From Oleoguttula mirabilis (taxonomy: Eukaryota; Ascomycota; Dothideomycetes; Mycosphaerellales; Teratosphaeriaceae), in assembly GCA_035135055.1 (NCBI GenBank), contig JAVFHQ010000016.1, positions 434,001 to 498,000 of the forward strand: 64,000 bases of DNA, read 5' to 3'. Shown piece after piece: positions 50,472 to 61,290 of this stretch. The first letter of the stretch is position 1; each line of letters begins with the position of its first letter. A program made the translations under genes and the position numbers. The notes under the pieces were generated by a model that searched no databases, had not been told where the DNA came from, and saw nothing but the letters and a program-made list of their open reading frames with translations.

Positions 50472-51786
50472 ATGTTCGCGACCAGAGGCCACAACGAGAA
50501 CGCCATCTACGACCAACAGACTGCCGCCGCCGCCAAACCGCTCAACCAGGGGGTGAAGGGCCTGGCTCCGAAGACGCCCGGCAACAAGGCGCCGAAGACG
50601 CCGTTCAAGGTGCCGCTGAACGACGAGAATGCTGCGTTTGGGAATGGCAAGACGGGTGGCAAAGGCAAAGATGGAGGCTTGTTCGGGAAGAGTGAAGGCG
50701 GGAAGGCGGAGAGGAGCGCTTTCGTCACGCCGGCTGGTACGCTGCTCGCAACACTTGTGCTTCACTTGGACAGCATGCTGATCATGCCCAGGCCCACGCA
50801 CCAGAGCACCTCTAGGCAACAAGACTACAAACGCCAAAGCCGGCGCCGCTCCACCGACCCAAGAGAAGCTATCGGCGAAACCCACCAGCCCTCGCATGCG
50901 GCGAGCCAAGGTCAAGATCCACCAAGCTGAAGCCGACCCGCTGGACAATGGAGTGGAGGAGCGCGAGATCGAGTACATGGCACCCCGTGGCGTGCCGTTG
51001 CCGGATCACCCGGACGACTGTTTTCCGCATGATCGGACGTACCCGCAGTTCGAGGGCAGGAATTTGACGAAAGGGTGGTGGTCGGAGGTGCAGCCGCATA
51101 AGGATGTGGATGGGGAGGAGGAGTTGAGTGATTTCGAGGAGAAGCTCAAGGAGGTGGAGGAGAGGGAGAAGAGGAAGGCCGCGCGGAAGAATGTGAGGCC
51201 CGCTGGTCTGCAGCAGGCACGGAAGCCGACGACGACTACTGCTGCCATGGCGAGACCACCATCTACGCTCAGGTCTAGAACTGCAGCTTCCGCCCTCTCT
51301 TCTGCCCCGAAGCAGCAGAGAGTAACACCGAGCTTCGCCGCTCCCACTGCAGCGGCGAAAGCCCGCCTGCCTTCTGCCCTCCTCGCGTCCAGTAAGCCTG
51401 CATTGGGCACTACTTCAGCACCAGGAGGCAACGCTCGCCACACAGCAGCCAAAGCGGCCTCGAACACCACCCTCGGCTACTCCAAGGGCAGGGCAGTGTC
51501 AGCGACGGCTCGCACACCGCTTGCAGGCATTCACGAGCCGATGTCGATGTCCAAGTACGAAGTGGTGAAGAAGAAGAGCGCTTCGCCGGCTAAGGTGCGG
51601 CCTGTGTTTGGAGGGGTGGCAACGCTTGATGAGTTGCTTGGCTTGCAGAGCTTGGTCGTGGGTGAGGGTGAGGGTGATGATGACGACCTGGGTGGGTTCG
51701 GTGATAGCGCCGACGCTCCAGGGATAGGAGAGGACGAGGAGGAACTGGAGTTTCCGGACTTCCAGCTCGAGCCGATCGAGCTCTGA
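50472..51786 (+). CDS. Conserved disordered protein with destruction-box-like motifs, securin-like candidate (419 aa)
   Basis: Exons 50472-50736 and 50792-51786; 55-bp phase-1 intron. The N-terminus reads 'MFATRGHNENAIYD', then 'APKTPGNKAPKTPFKVPLND' + ENAAF. Directly after the splice comes 'RAPLGNKTTNAK', a destruction-box-like RxxLxxxxxN. A conserved middle ('REIEYMAPRGVPLPDHPDDC', 'YPQFEGRNLTKGWWSE') and a Ser/Ala-rich region with 'TTTAAMARPPSTLRSRTAAS' + ALSS and 'TTLGYSKGRAVSA' follow. The C-terminus is acidic (DDDDLGGF...EDEEELEFPD). I recall this pattern as a conserved Pezizomycotina family without firm function. KEN/D-box-like elements, TP sites and an acidic tail recall securins, but this is inference. 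Confidence 0.7.
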
Positions 51787-52262
51787 TTCTGGCTTGCTTG
51801 CCGTGATACGGTACCAGGCGGACGGCGATTCCCGGCGTTTTTCGGGATTCGGGATGCCTCGATGTTGGCGTCGTGGCGCGGCGTGGGAAAACAGGCATGC
51901 ATGACTGCTCGCTCAGCATGACTATGAGGTATGCTTTAGCATTGTGATACACTTACTGCCTAGGCAGCTGCTTTTCGTATCACAGACAATACGACGCAGC
52001 ACGATACAGGCACGCTAGTTAGCTGTAGCCTTGTCTGCTCAACATTTGGATCACATTGCCGGCCTGCCTATAACATGCCATTCTTCTCTTTCAGCTATCA
52101 CCCCACAGAACCCCTAAAGCAATAACATACTGGGACGACTGCTCTCGACGCAACCACGTGGCGCGCAACGTCTTCGGTGACGGAAGCTCATAACATACAC
52201 GCCCAGCATGCTCGTGCCTGGTTGGATTGCTTGAGAGGTCTGCGGTGCTTACTGCTATTACA
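51787..52262. other. Convergent intergenic region
   Basis: About 475 bp between the 3' ends of two genes. No gene or repeat seen. Confidence 0.4.
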
Positions 52263-53408
52263 CTACACCTTGAACTCCTCGTACTGCGCCACGCCCGTCC
52301 AATTGCCAGTCCCATCCGCGAACCCGCCCGCTAGTGTGCCGATCCAGCGGTCATACACATATTCCAAGGCCACAGCCGCCAACGCGCTCGTGACATTGAC
52401 CACCAACTCCTTGCCTTCAACGTCCGCGAACGTCACAATGAAGCCGTCCGGGTTCGCGGCCGTTGCAGGCGGCGGGTATGCATCCTCGCCACCCCACGGC
52501 CTGACGATCACGGTGCCGTTGGAGCAGCTGCCGGTGAGTATCTTGCCGTCCTTGGCGACGTACGAGCTGAAGTACTCCGCGCCAAACATGTCACGAGCGT
52601 CGAACCAGACGATGCTGTAAGGTCCGAGGTGGCCGTGGCCCCAAAACCAACTGCCCACGGTGTCGAAGAAGGGCTGGTCGCCCCAGTTCTTGTCGTGATA
52701 GCCTGGGCCGGTGAAGGATAGCGCTGTGCCGTTGAGGTTGAAATCGATTTGCGCCAGCGCGTCGGGCACAGCGTTGGCCCAGCCAATATGCGGCATCAGC
52801 AGTTCCGTCGCTCCGGCCTCCACAGCTCCGCAAGGTAGGTGAGGCGGCGCAACGGACTGCAGCGTCATCTGCCCGCTGACGTTGTCTTCAGGATCATCGA
52901 ACTTGATGACCCAGTGCTTGAGGTCCGGCGAGCTACTCCACTCCGTACCGCCCTCGCCCCACACCCCGGCACTGCCTTCGCCATCCGTCACCACCGTCGC
53001 GTCGGCCGGGAACTTGCCGAAGCCGAAGGGCGTGCCGTCGGACAATGTGCCCGTGATGGTCGTCTCCAGAATGGTGCTCTTGTTGTTTGACAACGCACCG
53101 AAGCCGCCTGGGCTGGCGGTGTAGAAATTGATCACCACGCTCGAGAGATCGCCGGAGGCAAGATCCGAGGAGACAGCGTCGAAGTACCACCAATCGAAGG
53201 TTGTGCTGTTGACTGGGTGGACTTTGGGGCCGTCAAGGGAAGTGCCATTGTAGATCCACTCAACCGTGGAAGTCGTATTGGTGATGGCCGAGGAGATATG
53301 TGTTGTGGTGCGTGAGGCGCAGTCGGGATCTGGTCTTGTGCGTGGTGGTGGAGGATGGGCGAAAGCCGTAAAGGCGAGCGTGCTTGCCAGAAGCAGTGTG
53401 GAAAGCAT
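52263..53408 (-). CDS. Secreted lipocalin-like protein, CrtC / Diels-Alderase fold family (381 aa)
   Basis: Single exon, ATG at 53408. 'MLSTLLLASTLAFTAFAHPP' is a signal peptide. The mature part shows the hallmarks of the hydroxyneurosporene-synthase-like (CrtC/AttH) fold: 'FDWWYFDAVSSDL' near residue 70, 'GTALSFTGPGYHDKNWGDQP' near 230, and 'WFWGHGHLGPYSIVWFDARD' after it. Several NxT/S sites support secretion. Fungal relatives include hydratases and pericyclases (Diels-Alderases) of secondary metabolism, while many others are secreted proteins of unknown role. No polyketide or peptide synthase lies in the window, so participation in a biosynthetic cluster is unsupported. Confidence 0.8.
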   Translation of the reverse strand: MLSTLLLASTLAFTAFAHPPPPRTRPDPDCASRTTTHISSAITNTTSTVEWIYNGTSLDGPKVHPVNSTTFDWWYFDAVSSDLASGDLSSVVINFYTASPGGFGALSNNKSTILETTITGTLSDGTPFGFGKFPADATVVTDGEGSAGVWGEGGTEWSSSPDLKHWVIKFDDPEDNVSGQMTLQSVAPPHLPCGAVEAGATELLMPHIGWANAVPDALAQIDFNLNGTALSFTGPGYHDKNWGDQPFFDTVGSWFWGHGHLGPYSIVWFDARDMFGAEYFSSYVAKDGKILTGSCSNGTVIVRPWGGEDAYPPPATAANPDGFIVTFADVEGKELVVNVTSALAAVALEYVYDRWIGTLAGGFADGTGNWTGVAQYEEFKV

Positions 53409-54138
53409 GTTGACAGAGAACAGGCAGTTCCTCAGAAAGAGGTGACCGGAAAGAAGAGCAAGTGAGGGGGAGGAGAAGGGGAAGTATATGTAGAGTACAG
53501 AGCACCCACGTCGCGCTCCATAGATGTGGATCAGAAGGATGATCTAGTGGAAGCGGATCTCACCACAAACAATGTCCCTCACTGCCGCAAATGAGTCTCG
53601 CCCCATGCGTGCTTCAATAAGCTGACGGTGGCAGGCGAGCATGTGAGTTCATCGTTGGGCTCACAGCTACCGAGGGCCACCAACCTACCGTGTCTGTGTT
53701 AGGTCTCACTCAGAGTGGGAGGACCTGCATCTATGTGAGTCAAGCGAGGCGGATCGGGAGTGCTGCAGTCAGACAGAGAGGATGTTGTCTGTGCCCGTCT
53801 TTGGATCCCTGGCGGAACGGTGCGAGGCTGATCTGTTGGTCATGACTTCTGGCAGGCAGTCTCCGCAGCTTTATGCATGCAATAGTGCTAGTGTATTACG
53901 TGGGAATCTCGAATTTCGAAGATACCGTACATACGGTAGGTATGCGTACCTTATACGTACCTTATGTATACACGCATTGGCCGCATGCCGTCTCGTTCCT
54001 GACGATCCTTGGACCCCACTTTCAGGGACGGGACGCGCAAAATGTTCGGCCAAGTTGAAGCGTTGAAGCTCGTGAGACCCCGTTCCATACACTCCCAACT
54101 ACTGCTGTGTGCCATTGAGCAACAGCAACACTTTCAGA
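53409..54138. other. Divergent intergenic region
   Basis: About 730 bp between the lipocalin-like gene and the C9-methyltransferase gene. Two copies of tacgtaccttat-like sequence lie around 53945-53970. No gene. Confidence 0.4.
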
Positions 54139-55814
54139 ATGTCGAGTGAAGACGCCGCCGTGTCCGAGGACTCTTTCGAGTTCGTCGAGACGCCGGCTGC
54201 ACCATCGCCTGCACCTGAAGCGAGCGACTTTGGCGTGCGGACGACTTCTGTAGGGATCTTTCCAAACCGACTTCGTTGGAGGAATGAGATGGCTTTGCTG
54301 ACCGCGCTGTAGTACCCGGCAATCAAGAACGCGCCTCTGCCAGCCGATGGACCGGGCAGCGACACCTTCAACACCACCACCCTCATCGTCCTGTGCATCG
54401 CCATTCCTGGCTACTTCGCGTGGAAGGCCAACGGCGGTCTGCCAACATGGATCTTCTTCGCCGTGCTGACCTTCTTGCCCATCCTTCTGGCCTTCTGGAC
54501 CATCGCCTCGTCGATGTCGCCTCGCAGGAACGAGAAGGCTCGCTACCCAGGCGCTCCGATCGAGCACTACCTCACCTTCAAGAAGGACAGCGACAAGATG
54601 AAGTACCGCGGCAGGAACAGGATACCGATGGAGACCTTCCACGAGATGTACTTCCGCGGCGAGGTCGACTTCAACGGCGATGCATTGGAGGTCATGGAGT
54701 ACAGGCACGACTGGGCCAACTTCCGCTTCACCGCGTCGCTGTTCTGGTTCTTTTTGACGGGCATGATGCCTGAGGTGATCATGCACACCAGGTCTCAGGA
54801 CGAGGAGCAAGTGCGTGACCACTACGACCGCGGTGACGACTTCTACGGCTGGTTCCTGGGCCCACGCATGATCTACACGTCCGGTGTCATCTCCGATGTC
54901 AACAAGGAGGAGAGCTTGGAGCAACTGCAGGACAACAAGCTCGCCATTGTATGCGAGAAGATCGGCCTCAAGCAAGGCGAGCGCGTGCTCGACATCGGCT
55001 GCGGCTGGGGCACGCTGGCCAAGTTCGCTTCCACCAACTACGGCGCGCAGGTTACCGGTGTGACTCTCGGCCGCAACCAGACCGCTTGGGGCAACACCGG
55101 CCTCCGCAAGGCCGGCGTGGGTGAAGAGCAGAGCCGCATCCTCTGCTCCGATTACCGCGACATCGTAGCGCCCGAAGGCGGCTTCCACAAGATCACGTGC
55201 CTGGAGATGTCCGAGCACGTCGGCGTGCGCCACTTCAGCAGCTTCCTCCACCAAGTGCACGACATGCTTGACGACGACGGTATCTTCTTCATGCAGTACG
55301 CCGGGCTGCGCAAGAGCTGGCAGTACGAGGATCTCATCTGGGGCTTGTTCATGAACAAGTACATCTTCCCGGGCGCCGACGCTTCAACGCCGCTCGGCTG
55401 GACCGTCGACCAGCTGGAAGCTGCTGGGTTCGAGATCAAGGGTGTGGATACCATTGGTGTGCACTACTCGGCTACGCTTTGGAGGTGGTACAGGAACTGG
55501 CTGGCGAACAAGGACAAGGTGGTCGGCAAGTACGGTGACCGCTGGTTCAGGGTAAGAAACGCATTCCGCTGCCCGCCTTTACTGCCAGTATGCATGACTG
55601 ACGTTTTATCCAATAACAACAGATCTGGGAGTTCTTCCTCGCCTACAGCACCATCATCTCTCGCCAGGGCAGCGCGTCGTGCTACCAAATCACGCTGGTC
55701 AAGAACATCAACTCTACCCACCGCATCGAGGGCGTGCAGACGCAGTTCGGCTTGAAGAGCGCACTGCAGGCCAGCCAGGCAGTGCACAAGGACAGCTTCC
55801 CGGTGACCAAATAG
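54139..55814 (+). CDS. Sphingolipid C9-methyltransferase (513 aa, 3 exons)
   Basis: Exons 54139-54249, 54313-55551 and 55623-55814; introns of 63 and 71 bp, both phase 0. After a short acidic leader and 'YPAIKNAPLPADGPGSDTF' there are two membrane helices ('TLIVLCIAIPGYFAWKANGG', 'WIFFAVLTFLPILLAFWTIA'). The cyclopropane-synthase-like SAM domain carries 'VLDIGCGWGTLAKFAS' (motif I) and 'CLEMSEHVGVRHFSSFLHQV'. The architecture is that of the fungal enzyme adding the C9 methyl branch to the sphingoid base of glucosylceramide in the ER (Mts1/SmtA class). This lipid is specific to filamentous fungi and many yeasts and affects polar growth and virulence (family knowledge). Cyclopropane fatty-acid synthase is excluded by the paired N-terminal helices. 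Confidence 0.93.
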
Positions 55815-55928
55815 ACAGTCGTCATTGCAGCCTACGTAGTGTACATAGCTGCTCGACCACCAGCGCCTCGCTTGAACGCACATAGAAAGCGATAGAGAAG
55901 AGCTACACTCGCTGCTAGGGCATAGAAC

Positions 55929-57461
55929 TCAGTTTCGCCAGATCCTCACCGCTTTGTCCTGTCCTCCACTCCCTACTCGCTGGCCGTCGGGAGCCCAGTC
56001 CACGGCGAAGACCTCGTCTTGGTGCCCCGGTAGGTTCTCGGCGAGTTTGCCAGTCCGTACGTCCCACGCTTTCAGGGTCGTGTCTTTCGACGCACTGACG
56101 AGCAGTCTGCTGTCGGGTGAGAAGGCGCACTGGTACACGGGCCCGACATGACCACGGAGTGTGAATAGGAATTTGCCGTCTTTGGCTTGCCACAGCTTGA
56201 CGTGATTGTCGAAGCCGGCTGATGCTACCAGCACGCCATCGCCGGAGAACGTGACGTGGTTGACCTGCTTCTGATGCCCTACCATGCGCTCGAGCGGTTT
56301 CGTGGATTTGGACGGCTCCCAGAGGTACATGGTGCAGTCATCGCTCGCAGTGACGAGACGCTCGACGCCGCCTGCGCCCTTCGTAGCTGCTTCGTAGCGT
56401 TCGAGCGCTTTGCGGCGCTTGGCGTCCACGGTGTCTGGCGCGTCCTTCTTGCCGTTGTGGTCGAAGAAGCCGGTTCGGAGAACGAAGTCGGTGGATAGAG
56501 CGAGGTGATTGACCCAGTGTGCGTGGGCATTGAGCGTGTGGACGAGCGTGCCTTTTGTCGCATCCCAAACTTTCACGGACCGGTCGTGCGAGGCGGAGTA
56601 GATCCAGCCGGTGCCGCCCCATTTGACGCAGGAGACGCAACCCTTGTGGCCTGTCAGCGCCATGTCCGTCTGTCTGCCCACCGCGTCCCATATCCGGATT
56701 GTGTAATCTTTTGAGGCGGACGCGAGGCGTGGTCGGCCGGGCTCTCGCAGGTGGTAGGGTTCCCATGACATGCTTGTGATCCACTTGGTGTGTCCTTTCA
56801 GTGGTCCACCGAGAGGCTGGCCCTTCTCTGGGTCCCATAACCGGACTGTGTTGTCCATGCTGCCCGTTGCGAGCATGCCGCCATCTGGTGACCACGCTAC
56901 GGCCAGGACCCAGCCTGTGTGACCCTTCAGAGTGTGCATTGGCGTGCCAGTATCGCAGTCCCATATCCGCGCCGTTTTGTCTCCACTGCCTGTCGCTAAC
57001 CGCGAAGACGAAGCTGGCGAGAAGGCTGTCGCGAGGATGGCCTCTCCATGGCCCGTCACACTAGCTGAGCATCTCGTCACGGCCTTGACCTTGAACACCG
57101 CTTCCGCACGACATGGTATATTGAGCGAGACTTCGGTCGACGTCTTGCCCTCCAAGTATGCCTTTATGACCTGTTCTTGACTGAACTCGCCATCGCCGAG
57201 TGGGCTGTAGAAATGGTAGGGGAGGCGATCGCTAGGATCTGTCTTGCCGAGTAGGCCGTTGAGGAGAAGTGAGAGGTTCTTTGCGCTCAGGTCGGCGAGG
57301 GAGACGGTGACCACTGGTCCTTGAGGGGCGCCGGTGTCTGCATCGCGGAACTGGATCGGCTGGAGACCTTCGGGAATGGTGGGCTGCACGATTGGGTGGA
57401 GGGCTCGTTCGGCATCTTCGCGCTTTTGGCGCTTCGAGGGTGGTGGGAGGACGGTAGTCAT
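55929..57461 (-). CDS. RSA4: Ribosome assembly protein Rsa4 / Notchless (510 aa)
   Basis: Single exon; ATG at 57461 ('MTTVLPPPSKRQKREDAERA'). Upstream in-frame codons offer only a GTG. The N-terminal NLE domain ('TIPEGLQPIQFRDADTGAPQ' and following) is a ubiquitin-like fold that binds the MIDAS of the AAA ATPase Rea1. Eight WD40 blades follow ('GHGEAILATAFSPASSSRLA', 'GHTGWVLAVAWSPDGGMLAT', and so on). The characteristic insertion 'KRRKALERYEAATKGAGGVE' lies between blades 5 and 6. Rsa4 acts in nuclear 60S pre-ribosome maturation (family knowledge). The 3' end lies 114 bp from the convergent C9-methyltransferase gene. Confidence 0.95.
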   Translation of the reverse strand: MTTVLPPPSKRQKREDAERALHPIVQPTIPEGLQPIQFRDADTGAPQGPVVTVSLADLSAKNLSLLLNGLLGKTDPSDRLPYHFYSPLGDGEFSQEQVIKAYLEGKTSTEVSLNIPCRAEAVFKVKAVTRCSASVTGHGEAILATAFSPASSSRLATGSGDKTARIWDCDTGTPMHTLKGHTGWVLAVAWSPDGGMLATGSMDNTVRLWDPEKGQPLGGPLKGHTKWITSMSWEPYHLREPGRPRLASASKDYTIRIWDAVGRQTDMALTGHKGCVSCVKWGGTGWIYSASHDRSVKVWDATKGTLVHTLNAHAHWVNHLALSTDFVLRTGFFDHNGKKDAPDTVDAKRRKALERYEAATKGAGGVERLVTASDDCTMYLWEPSKSTKPLERMVGHQKQVNHVTFSGDGVLVASAGFDNHVKLWQAKDGKFLFTLRGHVGPVYQCAFSPDSRLLVSASKDTTLKAWDVRTGKLAENLPGHQDEVFAVDWAPDGQRVGSGGQDKAVRIWRN

Positions 57462-58199
57462 GGTTGCGGGCTCTCTCGAAGATGTATGACCCTTCACTGC
57501 GCTCTCTCAAACTTCCACCAAAGGGCACGAACTTTTTGGAGACAGCGGGGAGTTTTGCCGACAATTCCCTGCACCGCCTCGGCCTTTGTGAAGGGCGGTG
57601 ACAGCGGCGGGCAACAACCCTTGCGTGGATCCGGGCAAGCACTCCAGTCTTCAGTCTTTGTGAAGTCCATCTCATCAGTTCATCACTCAGAAGATGCTAT
57701 GACCGCAATATCCGTCAGGGTGCCGTCCTGTGGAATCAGAGACCATGGCACGGTGGGAGACGAAAGACGCGACTACGCTGGATTGCCACTCGTTGATGCC
57801 CGTTCTGAAGGTCCAGAGGCAACCAGAGGGCGCAGCCTTGGTTTTCGCATCTTGCGGGCCCAAGATGCTATGAGGTGCTCTATGCGGCCTAAATCTGAGC
57901 GTCATGACCTTGGTCGCTGGCGATGGAAGGCCGATGGTAGGCATGCTTCGTTCTCGAGTCTCGCTACGTTCGTCATGTTCACTTGTGTATCACGTTAACG
58001 TCGTCTGTAAGAGAACTGCTGTGTGCATGGGAAGACATGATGGCCTTTGCTTTGCAAGGCTGACGAGCATGGCATGAGGTGAGGTCGTGATAGACGCGTC
58101 GCGTGCGCGCTCCATCGACCTCATCTCTCCAGCATCCCAACGAAGGTTGACATCGCAACGGTCGACTACAGTACCACATCCCCACTCAACTTGTTCAAG
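57462..58199. promoter_or_regulatory. Divergent intergenic region with ACGCGT upstream of MSH4
   Basis: About 740 bp. ACGCGT at 58094-58099, followed by cgcgtgcgcg, lies about 100 bp upstream of the MSH4 ATG. No gene is recognised in the remainder, although frames such as 57321-57998 are open without similarity. Confidence 0.4.
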
Positions 58200-61025
58200 A
58201 TGGCGACAAACAGGCGTACATCAACGTCCTACACTACCGGTACGCCTACAAACCGCGTGACCACCGCAACCGGCACCGCCAATCGCCTGGGTACGTCCAA
58301 CCAGCTGGTGAGCACCTCAAATCCGTTCTACACCACCGGCGACTATGCAACCTCAGTCTCGCGTCCACGCACTGGGCGACGCAGCACAGGCAGGCCAAGC
58401 ACGACGAGGCCGACTACAGCCAGGCCACGCACCGGCGTCTCCACGCTCGGAGCCGAGAATCAAGAGATCATCTGTGCCGTAAGCGAGTCCCGTGGCATCT
58501 CACCGATTGTCGGTCTGGCGTTCGTCAACCTCGACACTGGCGAAGCCGTGCTCAGCCAGATCAGCGACAGCCAGACGTATGTTCGGACCATCCACAAGTT
58601 GATCGTCTACAACCCAACGGCCATTTTGATCGTCTCGACAGCGGCGAGCCCTAGGTCGAAGCTGTTCTCGATCATAGAAGACAGCTTGGAAGAGATTGAC
58701 AGCAACATCACGCTGCTCGATCGTCGATACTGGGCGGAGACGACCGGGCTAGAGTATATCCAGCAGCTCGCCTTCGCTGATGATGTGGAGTCGATCAAGA
58801 CCGCAGTCAGCGGCAACTACTACGCGGTCTGCTGCTTCGCCGCAGTGCTCAAATATGTGGAGCTGGGCATGTCGAGGACATTCCCGTTCCGCTCGCTTCG
58901 CATCAAGTACGAGCCGTCTGAAGGTTCGATGATGATCGACCTTTCGACCATTCGCTCACTGGAGCTGGTCCAGAATCTGCACAATGCGAAGTCCAAGGAT
59001 TGCCTGTTCGGCCTACTCAACGAGACTATGACGCCCATGGGAGGCCGGTTGCTGCGGTCGAATATTCTGCAGCCTCTGACAAACCCGAAGACGCTCAACA
59101 CACGCTATGATGCGCTTGAGGAGCTCAGCACCAAGGAAGAGATGTTCTTCGCCGTGAGGCAGGCATTGAAGCCATTCCTCGACGTGGACAAGACTTTGAC
59201 GCAGCTGATCTTGATTCCGGTGCAGCTGGGTGTGAAGGACACCGAGCAGGCTATCAACAACGTCATCATGCTCAAGCAGTTCGTCAACCTCATCAAGCCT
59301 GTATTCGAAGCGTTGACTGGTGCTCGCTGCTTGATGCTGCAGGAGATACGCAGTATGTCCGCTAATGAGCACGTGGAGCCAGTCTATGAGCTCATCGACA
59401 ACACCATCAACGAGGACACCACATATGCTAGCCAGCCGCTGGATCTCCGCAATCAGCGTACCTACGCCGTCAAGTCCGGTGTCAATGGCTTGCTTGACGT
59501 AGCGCGTCAGACATACAAGGAGGCTATGACGGACGCTTTGCAGCACATTAAAGACCTGACCGAGGAGCACGGCTTGCCACTGCAGACCAAGTTCGACAAC
59601 ACCCGCCAATTCTACATGCGCTTACCTGCCAGTGAGCTTGAGCAACACGATCTACCAGCCATCTTCATCAATGTCTTCCGCAAGAAGGACATGATCGAGT
59701 GCCAAACACTCGACCTCATGAAGCGTAACCAGAAGATCGCCGACTCACATACCGAGGTCTTGTTGATGAGCGATAAGTCTGTGGAAGATCTAATTGGGAA
59801 CGCCAGAGAGCACATGTCCGTTCTGTTCAAGATCTGCGAAGGCATTGCGATGCTTGACATGCTGGCATCCTTTGCGCAAGTAGTGACAAGCCAGGACTAC
59901 GTGCGTCCAGTCATCACGGAGACTCTCGCCATTAGGGCCGGCCGTCATCCGATCCGTGAGAAGATCCAGAGCAACAAGTTCATCCCGAACGATGTGTACG
60001 CGACTCAGCAAACCCGCTTCCAGGTCATCACGGGCTGCAACATGAGCGGCAAGAGCACCTACATCCGCTCGGTCGCCATGATGACGGTCATGGCGCAGAT
60101 TGGATGCTTCGTGCCCGCGCAGTATGCAACTTTTCCGATCATGCGGCAGCTGTTCGCTCGAGTGTCCATGGATGACAACATCGAGGCCAATGTCTCCACC
60201 TTTGCAGCTGAGATGCGTGAGACAGCTTTCATCCTGCGCAACATTGACCGTCAGAGCATGGCTATCATCGACGAGCTTGGCCGCGGTACAAGTACCAGGG
60301 ATGGTCTGGCTATCGCTATAGCCATCGCCGAGGCGCTTGTGGAGAGCAGGGCGTTGGTGTGGTTTGCCACTCACTTTCGTGATCTAGCCAACATCATGTC
60401 CGAACGCAACGGTGTTGTGAACCTGCACCTCGCCGTTGATTCGAGTGAGGAGGACAAGATGGAGATGCTGTACCGTATCTCGTCCGGCACCGTGCAAGAA
60501 GAGCACTACGGCTTGAAGCTCGCCAAGGTCGTCCCGCTGCCGGCAGACGTGGTCGAGCATGCTGAGCACGTCGCCCACACGCTCGAGCGGCAGATGAAGA
60601 AGAAGCAGAAGCGCTCCCTCGCTATCATCCAAGCTCGTCGTCGCAAGCTGCTGCTGAATCTTAAGGAGCATATCTTCCAGGCCAAGGACGGTAGTATGGA
60701 TGATGAGAACCTGAAGCAGTGGCTCATTGACCTACAGAAGGAGTTTGTGTTACGCATGAGCGCTCTCGACGAGGAGACGCGCAAGGCCGAGCTTGGTATT
60801 GACGAAGAGGACGACGACCATGACGACGGGGAGTCGGAACGAGGTGTCACTACTGTGGCAGAGGCCACGGCCGCCCCAGCGCAGGCTGACAGGCAGCTGA
60901 AGCAAGAACTGCAGGAGCAGATCTTCCGGGACAGCGATGGGATCGAGCATATCGATGCCACGGAACTCGATTCGAATGCCGATAGTCGCCGCAGGATCAG
61001 CGCTGGTGGTAGCACTCGCGGTTGA
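58200..61025 (+). CDS. MSH4: Meiotic MutS homologue MSH4 (941 aa)
   Basis: Single exon; ATG at 58200 (caagATGgcg). Residues 1-80 are Thr/Arg/Ser-rich and disordered. The MutS connector domain starts near 'ICAVSESRGISPIVGLAFVN', and the N-terminal mismatch-binding domain of MSH2/3/6 is absent, as in all MSH4 proteins. The lever/clamp region is followed by the ATPase: Walker A GCNMSGKST at residues 612-620, Walker B IIDELGRGTS near 689-698 (D at 691), and the later 'FATHFRDLANIM'. The SGKST variant instead of GGKST is normal for MSH4. With MSH5 it forms the MutS-gamma clamp that stabilises crossover intermediates (family knowledge). An acidic C-terminal extension of about 80 residues is unusual in length. 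Confidence 0.95.
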   Translation: MATNRRTSTSYTTGTPTNRVTTATGTANRLGTSNQLVSTSNPFYTTGDYATSVSRPRTGRRSTGRPSTTRPTTARPRTGVSTLGAENQEIICAVSESRGISPIVGLAFVNLDTGEAVLSQISDSQTYVRTIHKLIVYNPTAILIVSTAASPRSKLFSIIEDSLEEIDSNITLLDRRYWAETTGLEYIQQLAFADDVESIKTAVSGNYYAVCCFAAVLKYVELGMSRTFPFRSLRIKYEPSEGSMMIDLSTIRSLELVQNLHNAKSKDCLFGLLNETMTPMGGRLLRSNILQPLTNPKTLNTRYDALEELSTKEEMFFAVRQALKPFLDVDKTLTQLILIPVQLGVKDTEQAINNVIMLKQFVNLIKPVFEALTGARCLMLQEIRSMSANEHVEPVYELIDNTINEDTTYASQPLDLRNQRTYAVKSGVNGLLDVARQTYKEAMTDALQHIKDLTEEHGLPLQTKFDNTRQFYMRLPASELEQHDLPAIFINVFRKKDMIECQTLDLMKRNQKIADSHTEVLLMSDKSVEDLIGNAREHMSVLFKICEGIAMLDMLASFAQVVTSQDYVRPVITETLAIRAGRHPIREKIQSNKFIPNDVYATQQTRFQVITGCNMSGKSTYIRSVAMMTVMAQIGCFVPAQYATFPIMRQLFARVSMDDNIEANVSTFAAEMRETAFILRNIDRQSMAIIDELGRGTSTRDGLAIAIAIAEALVESRALVWFATHFRDLANIMSERNGVVNLHLAVDSSEEDKMEMLYRISSGTVQEEHYGLKLAKVVPLPADVVEHAEHVAHTLERQMKKKQKRSLAIIQARRRKLLLNLKEHIFQAKDGSMDDENLKQWLIDLQKEFVLRMSALDEETRKAELGIDEEDDDHDDGESERGVTTVAEATAAPAQADRQLKQELQEQIFRDSDGIEHIDATELDSNADSRRRISAGGSTRG

Positions 61026-61290
61026 GCCTATCGCTACTGGATCGCGACATGGCTGGAAGGGATTTGCTACTGCAATTTTGCGCGCCAGAGGGTTGAAAGT
61101 TACTATCACAGCTGTGTGACGCATGCTGTCACGTGGACGCCATATGTTGCTAGCTTTCTCGAGACCATGTTACATAGCGCTGGCTAAATGACAAGAACTA
61201 CCGCAGATCATTAGTTTACCCATCGGAACACAACTATTCTGCCGTTACACAAGTGGTATCAAGAGACTCAACCCACCTAAAAGCAGCCGC
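61026..61290. other. Convergent intergenic region, 265 bp
   Basis: Lies between the stop of MSH4 and the stop of the Eis1-type gene. No feature recognised. Confidence 0.4.

Noticed and set aside
15735..58099. Genome-style enrichment of ACGCGT cell-cycle boxes
   Set aside because: About six sites in 64 kb, several not in promoters, is not above chance; only the POL31-proximal site is kept as a candidate.
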